In this document: positions 33,001 through 41,658 of the stretch, piece by piece
How positions within the stretch are numbered: position 1 is the first letter of the stretch
Layout of the letters: every line of letters begins with the position of its first letter
Source: Branchiostoma lanceolatum
Lineage: Eukaryota > Chordata > Leptocardii > Amphioxiformes > Branchiostomatidae
Direction of reading: 5' to 3'
Length of the DNA: 64,000 nt
Assembly: GCF_035083965.1 (NCBI RefSeq)
Contig: NC_089732.1
Coordinates: 13,502,924-13,566,923 of the forward strand
Notes under the pieces: model-generated
What the model saw: the letters and a program-made list of their open reading frames with translations, nothing else
What the model was told of the DNA's origin: nothing
The model's database searches: none
Program-made: the position numbers and the translations under genes

Positions 33001-36000
33001 AACACTTTTTATTAAACAAAATAGAGAAATATATTTGTACTTTGTTCAGGTTTTTTTGGACTCAGGTTTTTGGCTTTAGGTTTTTTGGACTCGGTTCTTG
33101 GATGTTATAAAGGTCCGAATCAGGTCAAGCGAACCGGTATCCACCCCTATACAGTACTCTATTCTCTCCTCAACTATTAACAGTGATCATTATGGATAAT
33201 ACAGCCACGCCAACAGAACAGGAAATACAGAACCCGTTTTCATCTAATCTCCTCACCTGGTGTATGAAGGGCGTTATCTGCGACTTTAACCTCAGGAGTT
33301 TGCCTAGGCCCTTCTCAACGACGGCGGGAAATGACAAGAGGCGTAATGTGTGCCCGGTCGGCGCCGTGTCAAAAACGACAGCCGAGAAATTCATTCCTTT
33401 CACCAACCTGCAGGACAGATCATAATGAAGAATGTTAAAATTACAACAAATTGTTCAAAAGTTGACTTTGAGATACAAAAACAGTAACAGTGTGTGTATC
33501 TGCAAGTAAGGATAATATTGTAATAAGAAAGTTATTTGCCAAATGATAGCTTATATGTAGGTGTAATAAGAATGCAATAAATATACAACATGTGAATTTG
33601 AGTGAATCTGATGTAATTATTACTTATTCGTAACAGAAGAAGTCAAGATATCACAAGCTTTCGACATACAGTAGTTACAAAATCTTCCCCCACAGGTAAC
33701 TTTTTGTACCGCCCTTTCTCAATTTCAAGAGAGTGGGCGCTAATTCTAATTTTGCTAATTGCTGATCTTAGCTCAAAGTTATCTAGTAACAGTAAATATT
33801 TTTCCATTGAGTATTCTGTTTTTAGTTTTTTGTAAAATCTTAATTTACCATGTGCCCCCAAAGATCAGCTTGGAGATTATCTTGTTCAAACAATACTTCA
33901 GAATAAGACTTAGTGATGTTAAAACATGGGAAGGCAGTACATCTGACCTCATGACCTCTGCATAACTCATGGCCTCATCGACCCCAGGAAAGGCTGTCAG
34001 CAACTCCTGCATCATGGCTTTCCCCACACCCAGGGCGCCACCTAGGGTGGGAGGGGGGTACAACAATCAGTAAAGAAACTCATCTTAATTTCATGAAAGT
34101 TCTCAACACTAATTTTAAACATTTTTTTCTGGATGTTTTCAGAAGATTGATTTAACAGATACAGAACACTCTGCTAAACAAAATTTACTGTAGTCTAAAT
34201 ACATTTTTGAATGTAACAAAAATGGAGTAGAAATTATGCAAGTCGGAAGTGACCTGAGTTACAATACAAGTGGCAAAATCAATTCTTTGGCTAATTTGAA
34301 AGAAAGTGACTGTTAACCTTCAGCTTGATCCTCAAAGAAGTCATCAGGTAATTCAGACATCCCCAGATTCGGGTCAATTTCCTGGAACAGGAAAAAATGT
34401 TAATCTGAGCATTCTGAGGTAAGCATGTGTTCAATAAAGTGTAATAGTAAAAGTACGAAACAACATTATTACAATTAAGGGGATCCGGACGATTTGGCCC
34501 TTTACCATATTGGCCCAAAATCAACACACCGCAGTATCTCCAGGACCAAAGATATAAAAACCGGATGTCATGCTGCAGTACCAAGGTCGACCACTAGGAG
34601 GCCCAAAGTCTACCTTGACATCAACCCACGTACCAAGTATCGCAATCCATCCAGAAATTCTCAATACATTCTGCTGGACATGCACACACACAAACAGTAA
34701 AAAGTCCACCTCCATTTTTCATACAGCCTGATGATACAGGTAACATTACAATATCACTGATGTAAACCCACCATAGCAAACAGGTTCTCGAAGCCGGTGA
34801 CTTTTGTAGGTATTTTGGAGAACTTCTGGTCGAAGGCGTCAGAGATGTTGTGAGCAGGGTCCGTGGAGATGATGAGGACTCGCTCACGAACCTTCGCCAG
34901 CTGGATCGCCAGGCTACAACTGTCAGGGGAACAGTCAACAAAAAACTCTTATCTAGTGTTGCGTACCTAAACCCCGGACCTGATCCGGACTGGACCTAAC
35001 GTTTAAGTTTTAGTAAAAAAAAACTAAACGTCTGGAAATAAGTCTGGACTTGAAAAACAAATCTCTTGCTTATACTCTTTTCAACCATTTAAAACCTTCC
35101 TTAGATCATGAAATTCGCACTGGAAAAATCTGAAAACATTGCTGTTTTTGTGTTTACAACTTAACTTTTGTGTTTACTACTGACTACATAACGTTATATA
35201 ATTTTGCATATATAGTTTTCAAATTGCATGTACAATATATGCCAATATGCAATTTTACATGAAACAGGAACAAATATTTTTAGCACACATATGCCAAGGG
35301 TTCAGGTCCGGGCTTTATACTAAGTAAGTCCGGACCTGAACCTGAACCTCTGGATCTAAATCCGGACCTAAACCTGAACACGGGTTTAGGTACACAGCGC
35401 TACTCTTATCTGTGACTTTATCATAGCTAGCTTTGATCTACTGGTTTCAAATGTCCAAAAATATTATAAACTCATAAATTCTTATATGATAATATTCATC
35501 TACTAGTAATGAAATTCAACATAATATATAGGCTATGATATGGGGCATGCATGGGGTGGCCCTGACAATGCCTTATGCTTAATTCAGGAGGACCCCCTAC
35601 GTATTACGCTAAATTTAGGAAGGCAATACTGGGATAAAATACCATCTCCGGGGATCACGGTAAGGCTACACCAAGTAATTTTTATGGATGACGTCCGCTC
35701 GCGCATTGATTTTGGTCTGTTCCCAGAAAAAAACCCAAGAAATTCCGCTTCCTGTAACTATGACCAAAGAGTTACGACAGTGCTGCAAATCAATGGGATA
35801 TGGAAAGAAACAGGACAGGACAACAACTGCTGTTCAATTTCAACTGATTTATTCAAATTATTGCTGTTTTCATGATGAATGAAATAATTGTTAGTTGTTA
35901 CACTGTGTTCTCTCATTCAATTTGTGTCCTAACATGTGTCGTCGACTATTATATTTCAAATCTAGGCATCTTGTTTTTTTCGGCCCTTCTTGTTTTTTTT

Positions 36001-36683
36001 TCGCGCTCTCGCATTAGATTTAGGGTCTCCAAAGGACGTCATCCATAAAAATTACTTGGTGCAGCCTAAATCAAAATAGCCTGCCTACACCTCACGGTAT
36101 AAACGTGAGGCAAGGGCGAACATAGGTCCTCAAATATGCTTCTTTCAGGTACATGTAACACTTGTAAACATGCAATGTATGTTGTGCCAAGGAGGTTTTA
36201 TAAAACCTCCTTGGTTGTGCTTGAAAACATTATGGTTTAATCCCGGAAGTTAGAGAACCCAGCCCCTAAACGTTTAACCACCTTGGTTTAACGTTACGAT
36301 TAAAGTTTACGATTTACACTTCATCAGTTCATGTTTCCTAAACCTTAGTTGTGGTGATCAACTGTATCCGTATTTTTAGTACTTTAGACGATAATATTTT
36401 CACCATAAAAACCGTATGAGTTATGATACTGATCTAAGGGACACGTCATCTTTCAGTTTCATGCATGCAGACTAGTTCTTCAGAATCGCCCCCCTCCCCA
36501 CTGGACATTTCACGACTAAAACTGGCCTCACCTGCATGTAGTCTTCCCTACCCCGCCTTTCCCGCCAACGAAAATCCACTTGAGGGACTTCTGCTCCACT
36601 ACATTGCGGAGAGAAGGGTCCAGAGCCTCCAAATCGTCTAAATCGGCATTCTGGTCAGCGTTCGTGTTGTTGGCGGTCGCCAT
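24021..36683 (-). CDS. GET3: GET3/ASNA1 ATPase, tail-anchored protein targeting
   Basis: Complete: eight coding exons (-), 349 aa; human ~348. Exons: 36683-36532, 34919-34772, 34381-34318, 34041-33948, 33407-33257, 32390-32283, 25181-24981, 24152-24021; every junction has GT/AG and matching phase. GET3 is a cytosolic homodimeric ATPase that takes tail-anchored membrane proteins to the ER receptor (GET1/WRB-GET2/CAML). Visible motifs: deviant Walker [11 protein letters not shown] at about 40-49, [14 protein letters not shown] switch region, [23 protein letters not shown], and the zinc-binding CRMC pair at C290/C293. The short N-terminus is acidic ([11 protein letters not shown]). Intron 6 is 7.1 kb and holds most of the local transposons; the rest are 0.3-1.9 kb. 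The start ATG lies in a TISU/YY1-like context. Confidence 0.96.
24795..24920. mobile_element. Fold-back element in GET3 intron 7
   Basis: 'ttagcctggagtccagcct' then 'ttagctttggt' on the left match, in reverse complement, 'accaaagctaa' and 'aggctagactccaggctaa' on the right, around a ~50-bp loop. It lies between GET3 exons 7 and 8. Confidence 0.7.
25285..25625 (+). repeat. Dispersed ~340-bp repeat, copy 2 (GET3 intron 6)
   Basis: Same family as 9590-9945. Both copies have a poly(A/T) tract at the left and end at 'cctcagccaccctt'. No TIRs seen. Confidence 0.8.
26189..26328. mobile_element. 140-bp MITE in GET3 intron 6
   Basis: Perfect 26-bp inverted repeats at 26189-26214 and 26303-26328, beginning AGGCCACACCAATTTAATTT. 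The interior is A/T homopolymer-rich. Confidence 0.85.
26587..26830 (+). repeat. Dispersed repeat (CTGTCTG / ATTACGATGATATTTGG family)
   Basis: Starts 'ctccatgaaaaatggag', a small palindrome, followed by GTCTGTCTGTCTG and 'ggattacgatgatatttggt'. The same order of blocks appears at 59030-59230 and, inverted, at 660-860. Confidence 0.6.
27194..27704. mobile_element. TTAA-flanked MITE (piggyBac-like), second family
   Basis: Element 27198-27700 (503 bp) begins AGGAGTCCTAAACTCCAGA and ends with its complement TCTGGAGTTTAGGACTCCT. TTAA lies on each side. The inverted match continues imperfectly to ~40 bp (GTTATTTTCC / GGAAAATAAC). No ORF. Confidence 0.85.
27835..28025 (+). repeat. TG-rich microsatellite
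   Basis: Imperfect (TG)n with interspersed A, T and C in GET3 intron 6. Frames through it on both strands are low-complexity artefacts. Confidence 0.9.
28494..28964. mobile_element. hAT-like MITE, copy 1 (GET3 intron 6)
   Basis: Element 28502-28956 (455 bp). Left end TAGTGCTGTGTACCTAA; right end, complemented, TAGTGCTGCGTACCTA. Flanking 8-bp duplication GTGTATGG / GTGTATAG (7 of 8). Subterminal copies of GGTCCGGAC / GTTCAGG-type motifs. Opposite orientation to copies 2 and 3. Confidence 0.8.
29255..29675 (+). mobile_element. Penelope-like element fragment with inverted terminal copies
   Basis: The frame 29361-29609 (82 codons) matches from memory the C-terminal part of the GIY-YIG nuclease region of Penelope-like retroelements: [32 protein letters not shown]. 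Outer flanks are inverted copies of each other: 'ccaggtaatctcacctgctg' on the left, CAGCAGGTGAGATTACCTGG on the right, as in the irregular terminal repeats of such elements. Only the extreme 3' end of the coding region remains. Inside GET3 intron 6, opposite to the gene. Confidence 0.7.
29606..29640 (+). ncRNA. Hammerhead-ribozyme-like core at the Penelope-like end
   Basis: CTGAAGA (29606-29612) matches the core CUGANGA. After one extra A comes a perfect 7-bp hairpin GGTGTCT-GAC-AGACACC (29614-29630), then GAAA (29631-29634) and TGTC. The putative 2-bp stem III (A-U, U-G) is very short, and stem I is only 3 bp (GCT / AGC), so activity here is doubtful. Penelope-like elements are known to carry hammerheads with tiny stem III. 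Confidence 0.45.
29880..30125 (-). mobile_element. tRNA-related SINE with conserved body
   Basis: On the minus strand: B-box-like GGTTCTGAGTTTGAATCCC near 30100, then a body with GTTGTCCTGTCGGACATAA, 'ggaggtcctgtg' and GCACGTCAAAGAACCCACC. This body resembles a core found in SINEs of many invertebrates; the exact family name is not assigned. Inside GET3 intron 6. Confidence 0.6.
30250..30680 (-). repeat. Dispersed repeat, two tandem partial copies
   Basis: 'aagtccgctgcagtac' at about 30315 and again at about 30465, each followed by a 'gaacttgacct' block about 45-55 bp on. Ends near 'ttctccgagtacaagcactc'. Same family as 660-860 and 34540-34720. Confidence 0.6.
30891..31358. mobile_element. 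hAT-like MITE, copy 2 (GET3 intron 6)
   Basis: Element 30899-31350 (452 bp), perfect 8-bp target duplication TTCTTGAA on both sides. Ends TAGTGATGCGTACCTAAACC and, complemented, TAGTGGTGCGTACCTAAACC. Many subterminal CAGGTCCGGAC-type motifs. Confidence 0.9.
31767..32182. mobile_element. TIR element whose interior is shared with the TTAA MITE
   Basis: ~40-bp inverted repeats differing at one position, ACCTTTCTCACGCGGCGGAC on the left, at about 31770-31809 and 32140-32179; flanking TA possible. The reverse complement of the interior (about 31810-32000) matches the middle of 55890-56388 ('cgtcaaaacgtagaaatgca', 'atttgacgg.catgcag'), yet the ends are unrelated. Confidence 0.8.
32723..33157. mobile_element. 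hAT-like MITE, related family (GET3 intron 5)
   Basis: Element 32731-33149 (419 bp), perfect 8-bp duplication TACAGTAC. Perfect ~20-bp ends TAGGGGTGGATACCGGTTCG. Subterminal 'aggttcaggtccg' motifs are shared with copies 1-3, but the ends differ, so a sister family. Confidence 0.9.
34946..35410. mobile_element. hAT-like MITE, copy 3 (GET3 intron 1)
   Basis: Element 34954-35402 (449 bp), perfect 8-bp duplication CTCTTATC. Ends TAGTGTTGCGTACCTAAACC and, complemented, TAGCGCTGTGTACCTAAACC. Only 34 bp separate its end from the acceptor-side edge of GET3 exon 2 (34919). Confidence 0.9.
35663..36067. mobile_element. 405-bp TIR element (GET3 intron 1)
   Basis: Inverted ends of ~34 bp with one mismatch: AGGCTACACCAAGTAATTTT on the left; right end complement starts AGGCTGCACCAAGTAATTTT. 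The shared inner part of the ends is GGATGACGTCC. No convincing target duplication. Confidence 0.8.
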
Positions 36684-36690
36684 CTTGATG
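36673..36690 (-). promoter_or_regulatory. TISU/YY1-like element over the GET3 start codon
   Basis: On the minus strand the start reads CAAGATGGCGACC. The TISU consensus is SAASATGGCGGC, so there is one mismatch, and the element also contains a YY1-like AAGATGGCG core. In vertebrates this marks genes with very short 5' UTRs. No TATA box seen upstream. Confidence 0.6.
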
Positions 36691-36999
36691 TCAGTGTAGT
36701 GACTATCTGTGGCTGCACTTTCACATCTTATCGCACGGTGGCGCTAAAGAGTGGTGTCATGTGTGGGCCAACTGATCAATCACGAGTTGCCTAGTTTTGT
36801 CGCATAGAAGAGCGTTAGTCCAATTGCAAGTAACGAGCTCGATCAGGAAAGAATGAAACTTTTTCTAATCACTAGGTAACAAGGAATCCCAAGTATTAGT
36901 TTGTGATCCAGGCTGAATGGAAAGTTAGAACAACAAAACCCATGATATTTTGGGGGTAAAAAAAATGGTTTTCATTAATTAGTTTTCACCAGAACTAAA

Positions 37000-37145
37000 A
37001 CGGCAAAGGATATTACCAAAAATGTATGTTGTTTGAAATCAAAATATAGAGAATAACTAAGCAAAGATATAACACAGACCCCAACACATATATCATATCA
37101 TATACTAAGGTATAACATTTATATTGTATTGATGACAAAACAACT
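37000..37145 (+). repeat. Dispersed repeat also at 49575-49695
   Basis: 'ttgtttgaaatcaaaata', 'cagaccccaacaca' and 'tatcatatcatata...ttgtattgatg' appear in the same order at both places. No ORF. Confidence 0.75.
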
Positions 37146-37147
37146 GA

Positions 37148-37225
37148 GATGCCATTCCCACGATTTGAACCGGGGTTTCCAACTAATTTGAACCACCTGG
37201 TACCAGTTCAGCTACGGGGACATCC
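37148..37225 (-). mobile_element. tRNA-derived SINE or tRNA relic
   Basis: Minus strand: GATGTCCCCGTAGCTGAACT at the start, A-box-like TAGCTGAACTGG, B-box-like GGTTCAAATCG, ending GGGAATGGCATC; the two ends can pair over ~6 bp. The D-arm/anticodon region is not convincing, so it is not called a functional tRNA. Confidence 0.5.
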
Positions 37226-37520
37226 CTTGCCCTCCTTTTTTTTGGATAAAACTTTATTGTCATTCTGTACAAAAATACATGATACAAGCAGTAACTGTTA
37301 ACAATGTACGCTGTGATACGGACATACAATCATTCAAATTTTTCTTAAAGAGCTTTTGGATTTGAACAATGCAACTATGTCCATTTGATTCGTTCCGTAC
37401 TTAAACTTACAAATTGTGTTTTCCCCAGCAGCATTAGTTTATTAATGTATTGAAATTGTTTTACATTGGAAAGTTGGTATCCTAAGATTACATCTTGTGT
37501 GGCTAATCCCTTGCCCTCCT
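37222..37520 (-). mobile_element. LINE 3' fragment with 15-bp target-site duplication
   Basis: ATCCCTTGCCCTCCT occurs exactly at 37222-37236 and 37506-37520. Between them is a minus-strand insert of 269 bp whose end at 37237 begins with T8 (poly(A) on the minus strand), next to a 3'-end-like AATAAAGTTTTATCC. This is a 5'-truncated retroelement inserted into the SINE neighbourhood. Confidence 0.85.
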
Positions 37521-37524
37521 ATTG

Positions 37525-38075
37525 GAATTGGGAAAAGCTTTCGAGAGAAATCACCTGAATGGCCTAACATTCAGTTGCCCCTTGTCAAACAGGGTCAGTC
37601 ATTTCTCACTTTGGCGAAAAACTTCAAGAGTATTTTATTTTATTTTATTTCATTGGATTTATTATATATATAGTAATAACTTAATAGTTCTCCTTAATGT
37701 AACTCTTACATGACAATGTAAAAACCTTGGATTTAGATAGGTTTTAAATGAAATGAATTTTGTATATTGCGTGTTTTTGTAACTAGTACTCAATGCATAT
37801 AATAATGTGCAGTTAAAACTCAGTCAAAGGTGTACAATTCAGCCCTTGACATACAAACAAGCTTTTAATCCATGTTGTTTTATTGTGGAAAATAAACCAG
37901 TCTACTACACACCGGCTGCAAATCATTTTGACTATATGTACGGCATAAACCGAAATAATTGATCGTAATTAAGTGTAAGAATATTGATATCCGAGACATC
38001 TCCTGCAGATGGATAGAGGACCATGTCTGGAAGGGCCGGCTACGACGTCGCCACTACCAACGTCACAGACGGCAT
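37525..38075 (+). repeat. Left arm of a distant inverted duplication
   Basis: About 550 bp that reappears inverted at 46395-47045. Shared blocks: 'ttggcgaaaaacttcaagag', 'aaaaccttggatttagatag', 'aactagtactcaatgcat' and 'ggaccatgtctggaaggg'. No ORF of note. Confidence 0.85.
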
Positions 38076-38078
38076 GGG

Positions 38079-38242
38079 ATACTCTCCAAGCATAGCATGG
38101 GTTTCGGCTGTTTTTTTGACGTGTTTTTAGGCGTTTTTGTCGGGCTTTCTACTTTCTCATCTTGACAAAGTAGAAAGCCCGACAAAAACGCCTAACAACA
38201 CGTCAAAAACCAGCCGAAACCCATGCTATGTTTGGAGAGTAT
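38079..38242. mobile_element. Fold-back MITE
   Basis: Near-perfect palindrome with ~75-bp arms: ATACTCTCCAAGCATAGCAT on the left matches ATGCTATGTTTGGAGAGTAT on the right. TA at both ends. It abuts the inner end of the inverted duplication arm. Confidence 0.85.
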
Positions 38243-39166
38243 AAAAAGAGGATTGTAGCACAAATAAAGCCTTTTTCTATGTGAAAGAAACGCCTGAAAT
38301 GCGCTTTCAGAATATTTTAAATACTGGGGGTATCAAAATAAAGGAAGTGATCATTTAGAAATGGTAGCAGGGTGTAGGTTTTTAGCTTAGTTTTCAAAGA
38401 GAAACCGGAAGATTCCGGGTGACTGCTGCATAAGTATTTGCGGCTTCTTAAGATATGACCCTTGACTGTCACAATTAGAACCTTTTCTGCAGTGCCGGTC
38501 CCATCCGCTTCCTGAATATACTTCACAAAATTGGTCTTCTCTGAAATGGAGAGATCAACAAAGTTCACGAAGGGCCTTAGGGGGTTGAATACTGAGTGTA
38601 ATTTCAAAATTCAACTATGGAGGCACTTAAAAAAGTGTACAAACAATTGTTATTCAAAGGTTATTCAAAAGTTATTTTCTCAGTCCAATAAAACACGTAC
38701 TAGGCAGTTTTGCACGCTCGTGTGTTATTCTGTGTATCATGTACAATAAAGACTTCACCTTTCGTTTTAACTATTTCATAGCCCAATATAAATTGTTTGA
38801 ACGTTTTCCAGTGCCAAGACTACTCACACACGCTACCCAATTCAATCGTACGTGTCCAATCTGAATTCTATATTTAAGTCAAGACACGACCGAGCAAAAG
38901 AAGTTGTCTGTTGGTTTTCTGTTCATTATATGCTGATTTTACGTACAGATGCCATTTCCTTTCATAAACATGTGAATGTACTCTTTCGCAGTTGTCTTAT
39001 CTATTTCTTTGTCAGTATGACGTGTCTCTACCATTGACAGACAATTTTCTTTATCATAAATGTATCATCTTTTCACATGTGTCTTTAAGCAGGTACGACA
39101 CGCCCAAAACAGTATTATCAACAGACAACGAACACTAAGTCACCACCTACATTAATACAATGCCTC

Positions 39167-39225
39167 ATTTGCATAATTTTCTGACCCTGGAGTATATATT
39201 GCCATTCCGCGAGTTCTCCTCATTC
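39167..39225 (+). promoter_or_regulatory. Octamer plus TATA promoter of the poly-Arg peptide gene
   Basis: Octamer ATTTGCAT at 39167-39174, TATA box (GTATATATT) at 39192-39200, and a plausible initiator (CTCATTCAG) ~27 bp further at 39219. Exon 1 (5' UTR) then ends at 39286 at a GTAAGT donor. Confidence 0.6.
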
Positions 39226-41345
39226 AGTCCCTCCAGACCTGACATCTGAGTGACGTTGTACCGTGATCTACCTGTCCAGGAATTCTGTAAGTATTATGCT
39301 CTTACCAACTGGAGGGCATGGTTTTCTGCAATGCATCATATTGGTCTCAATCATGGTTTTACGTTAATGTTTTCTTAGCGGGTAAGCACAATGATAAAAC
39401 TTATGTAACTGTTTCGGCTCTGTACTCTTTTTACTGATGTTGTAATGTTTTCAAACAACTAGGGATGGTTTTGACTCTAGGACGTTTAAAAAGCAAAGTA
39501 AGACCCGACTAATCCAAGATTCCTTTTTCCCTACATCAGTTCAAACTACATCATGAAGCTGTTTGTTTGCATGCTGCTTGTAACGATGGTTGTCGTGGCA
39601 ACGCTGATCGACGACTCCGAGGGATGGAGGCGCCGACGCAGGCGCAGAAGGAGCGGTAAACGTGATGCCGCAGATGGTATGTTTGGTCATCACAAACATT
39701 CAGACGGACAATTCAATTTTGTCTAGAATTTGCCTGTTTGGCTGAGGATTGTTAATACAATATTCTTACATCGCAGAACAAAACCTTTTAAATAGAGCTC
39801 GAGATACATACCACGACGTCACACTCGTAACAGTTGTAGTGTCTAAAATGTTCTTGAAGAATGAATTCGTGAATTCGTGTGATGCAGAACCAACGTGTGC
39901 CTAATCTGTGCCTTCCCGTTTCTCCTTCCAGTTGACTCAGAGCTAAGGGAGATAGTGGAAGAGGCGAGGTCGCTCCTAGAAGAACTGGAGGAACAGCCTG
40001 AACAGTTAGACAGACGGGGACTGAAGGACATGGATCTGGAGAACATGCTCGCGGATCTTGAAGAGGGTAAGTCAGTCAATCTGGGTTTCACACTCGTCGC
40101 CGTAAGACAAAGAGACCAATTTCGAGCTCGCTATTTATCCCATTTTTTTATTCCAAAAAAGTATTTCAATCGAAAACCGTGATAACTACTTTTACACGTG
40201 ATAACGTCTGTCACAAATGTATCCCATTATTTCACTAGAAAGAAAATTTATGAAGCCTTATTAGTAAATCAATGGGATAGCACTCCCTTATCCCATTAAT
40301 TTACTATAAAAGATATTTACATAATTCTTTTAGTGTATTGTTGGGATAGCACCACCTTATTTCTAAATGCTTTTATAGTAAATTAATGGGATAAGAGAGT
40401 GCTATCCCAACAATACACTAGTAAGAGATTTTTTAGATATCTTTTATAGTAAATTAATGGGATAAGAGGGTGCTACCCCAACAATACACTAATAGTAAGA
40501 GAATTTCATAAATCTTATAGTAAATTGATGGGATAACAATATCAAAAAAGAGTTATCCCAACTTTTCATTGCTATCCCGTTTTCTAACAGGAATTATTTT
40601 CAGAAGTAAATAATAGGAATAAATAATCAAGTCTCCATTTCGTCCTATTTACCCTATCTAGCCCACGCTAGCTAATGTGATTTACCACAAACCGTTAACG
40701 TTGTTCGTCAGCATGGCTCCTTGCGTGACCAGTGTAAGGAGCTATTGGTATTTCAAATGTATCGGTCATTGACAAGATCTAGACACAAAATGTTGGTAAC
40801 CCACAGTCTGTATATTTGAGGACAAAACGGTTGATACAGATTGAGGTGTTGCTTTGAGTACAAAAATAATATGGCTGTCACTGAGATACGTTTGTTCATT
40901 GATTCATGGTTTCAACTAATTGTGCAATGCATTTGGTACTTGTCGCTAATACTGCTTTTTGTTCACAGACGATCGAAGAAGACGCTAGTTCTCAGTGATC
41001 TGCCGGATGACCTGAACAACAGATGATTCAAATGACGTCAAAATAGCAGGAGTTGCGATGGAAGGAATTAGTTATGTCGAAGAATTGAATGATTTAGACA
41101 CAAAATGTCGCCTTTATCTAAATTTACATCGTCAAGAGACTGAGGGATTACATGCAATGTTATTGAACTACAAGATAATAGAAACGGATAATGTTATATA
41201 ACAATGTGTGTATAAAAACATACTCAAATCTGCTCACAACATCAACCATGTATATATGAATAACAAGAATACCATGAATTCATGCTCCGTTATGCATCAT
41301 TCTGTGCACTGAAAGTGCTGATTCAATAAATTTTATTGAAAGAAA
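39219..41345 (+). CDS. Small secreted poly-arginine peptide precursor (92 aa)
   Basis: Four exons: 5' UTR ~39219-39286, then 39540-39676 (ATG at 39553), 39932-40066, and 40969 to the poly(A) signal AATAAA at 41325; stop TAG 40986-40988. GT/AG and phases agree. Signal peptide MKLFVCMLLVTMVVVATL, then DDSEG, then W25, eight arginines (26-33), S34, and GKR (35-37), a classic amidation/dibasic cleavage site. The rest is acidic and probably helical (ELREIVEEARSLLEELEEQ) and ends EDDRRRR. Order signal - cationic peptide - GKR - acidic tail is that of amidated antimicrobial or bioactive peptide precursors, where the acidic part neutralises the cationic part. No known family recognised. Could also be a neuropeptide-like or nucleic-acid-binding secreted peptide. 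The function is inferred. Confidence 0.72.
40230..40570. repeat. Tandem and inverted repeat in the peptide gene's last intron
   Basis: 'ttttatagtaaattaatggg' recurs 71 bp apart at 40371 and 40442, with an inverted copy near 40285-40312 and 'gctatcccaacaatacacta' blocks between. Probably a MITE with internal duplication. Confidence 0.75.
41325..41330 (+). terminator. Poly(A) signal of the poly-Arg peptide gene
   Basis: AATAAA about 340 bp after the TAG stop, followed by a T-rich stretch. Confidence 0.6.
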
Positions 41346-41483
41346 ACGACAACTTGTGAATCGATTTATTCTATCTACATATGTTACAATAGCACAATAA
41401 TAGCACCGACTGTCCATACTTCCACACAGAGCTAACAATTACCATATGATATCATCAATGATAATGATGATACGCCAAAAATA

Positions 41484-41623
41484 GTTACTCAAGCAACTGG
41501 ATAAAATTTTGAAACAGACGTTTCAGACAGTATCCACTGTCTTTCACAGTCGCTGACAAAAGACAGTGGATACTGTCTGAAACGTCTGACTGTTTCAAAA
41601 TTTTATCCAGTTGCTTGAATAAC
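41484..41623 (+). ncRNA. Fold-back carrying hammerhead-ribozyme-like motif
   Basis: Inverted arms (GTTACTCAAGCAACTGG / CCAGTTGCTTGAATAAC). Within it on the + strand: CAGTCG (41547-41552) pairs with TGACTG (41587-41592) as stem I; CTGACAA (41553-41559) is the CUGANGA core with G8 changed to A; AGACAGT-GGAT-ACTGTCT (41561-41578) is a perfect stem II; GAAA (41579-41582) then ACGT, a self-complementary 2-bp stem III, and C at 41586 as the expected cleavage nucleotide. The minus strand has a second, also damaged core. Known family: minimal stem-III hammerheads of Penelope-like elements. The G8 change predicts an inactive copy. Confidence 0.6.
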
Positions 41624-41658
41624 TAACAAAGAGAGCGACCCTTGAATAACTAACAAAG

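Noticed and set aside
40841..41026. 61-codon frame with a VHRRSKKTLVLSDLPDDLNNR ending as the peptide gene's last exon
   Set aside because: The acceptor at 40967-40968 with the upstream exon's phase reads DDRRRR then stop; using the other frame would need a different donor that was not seen.
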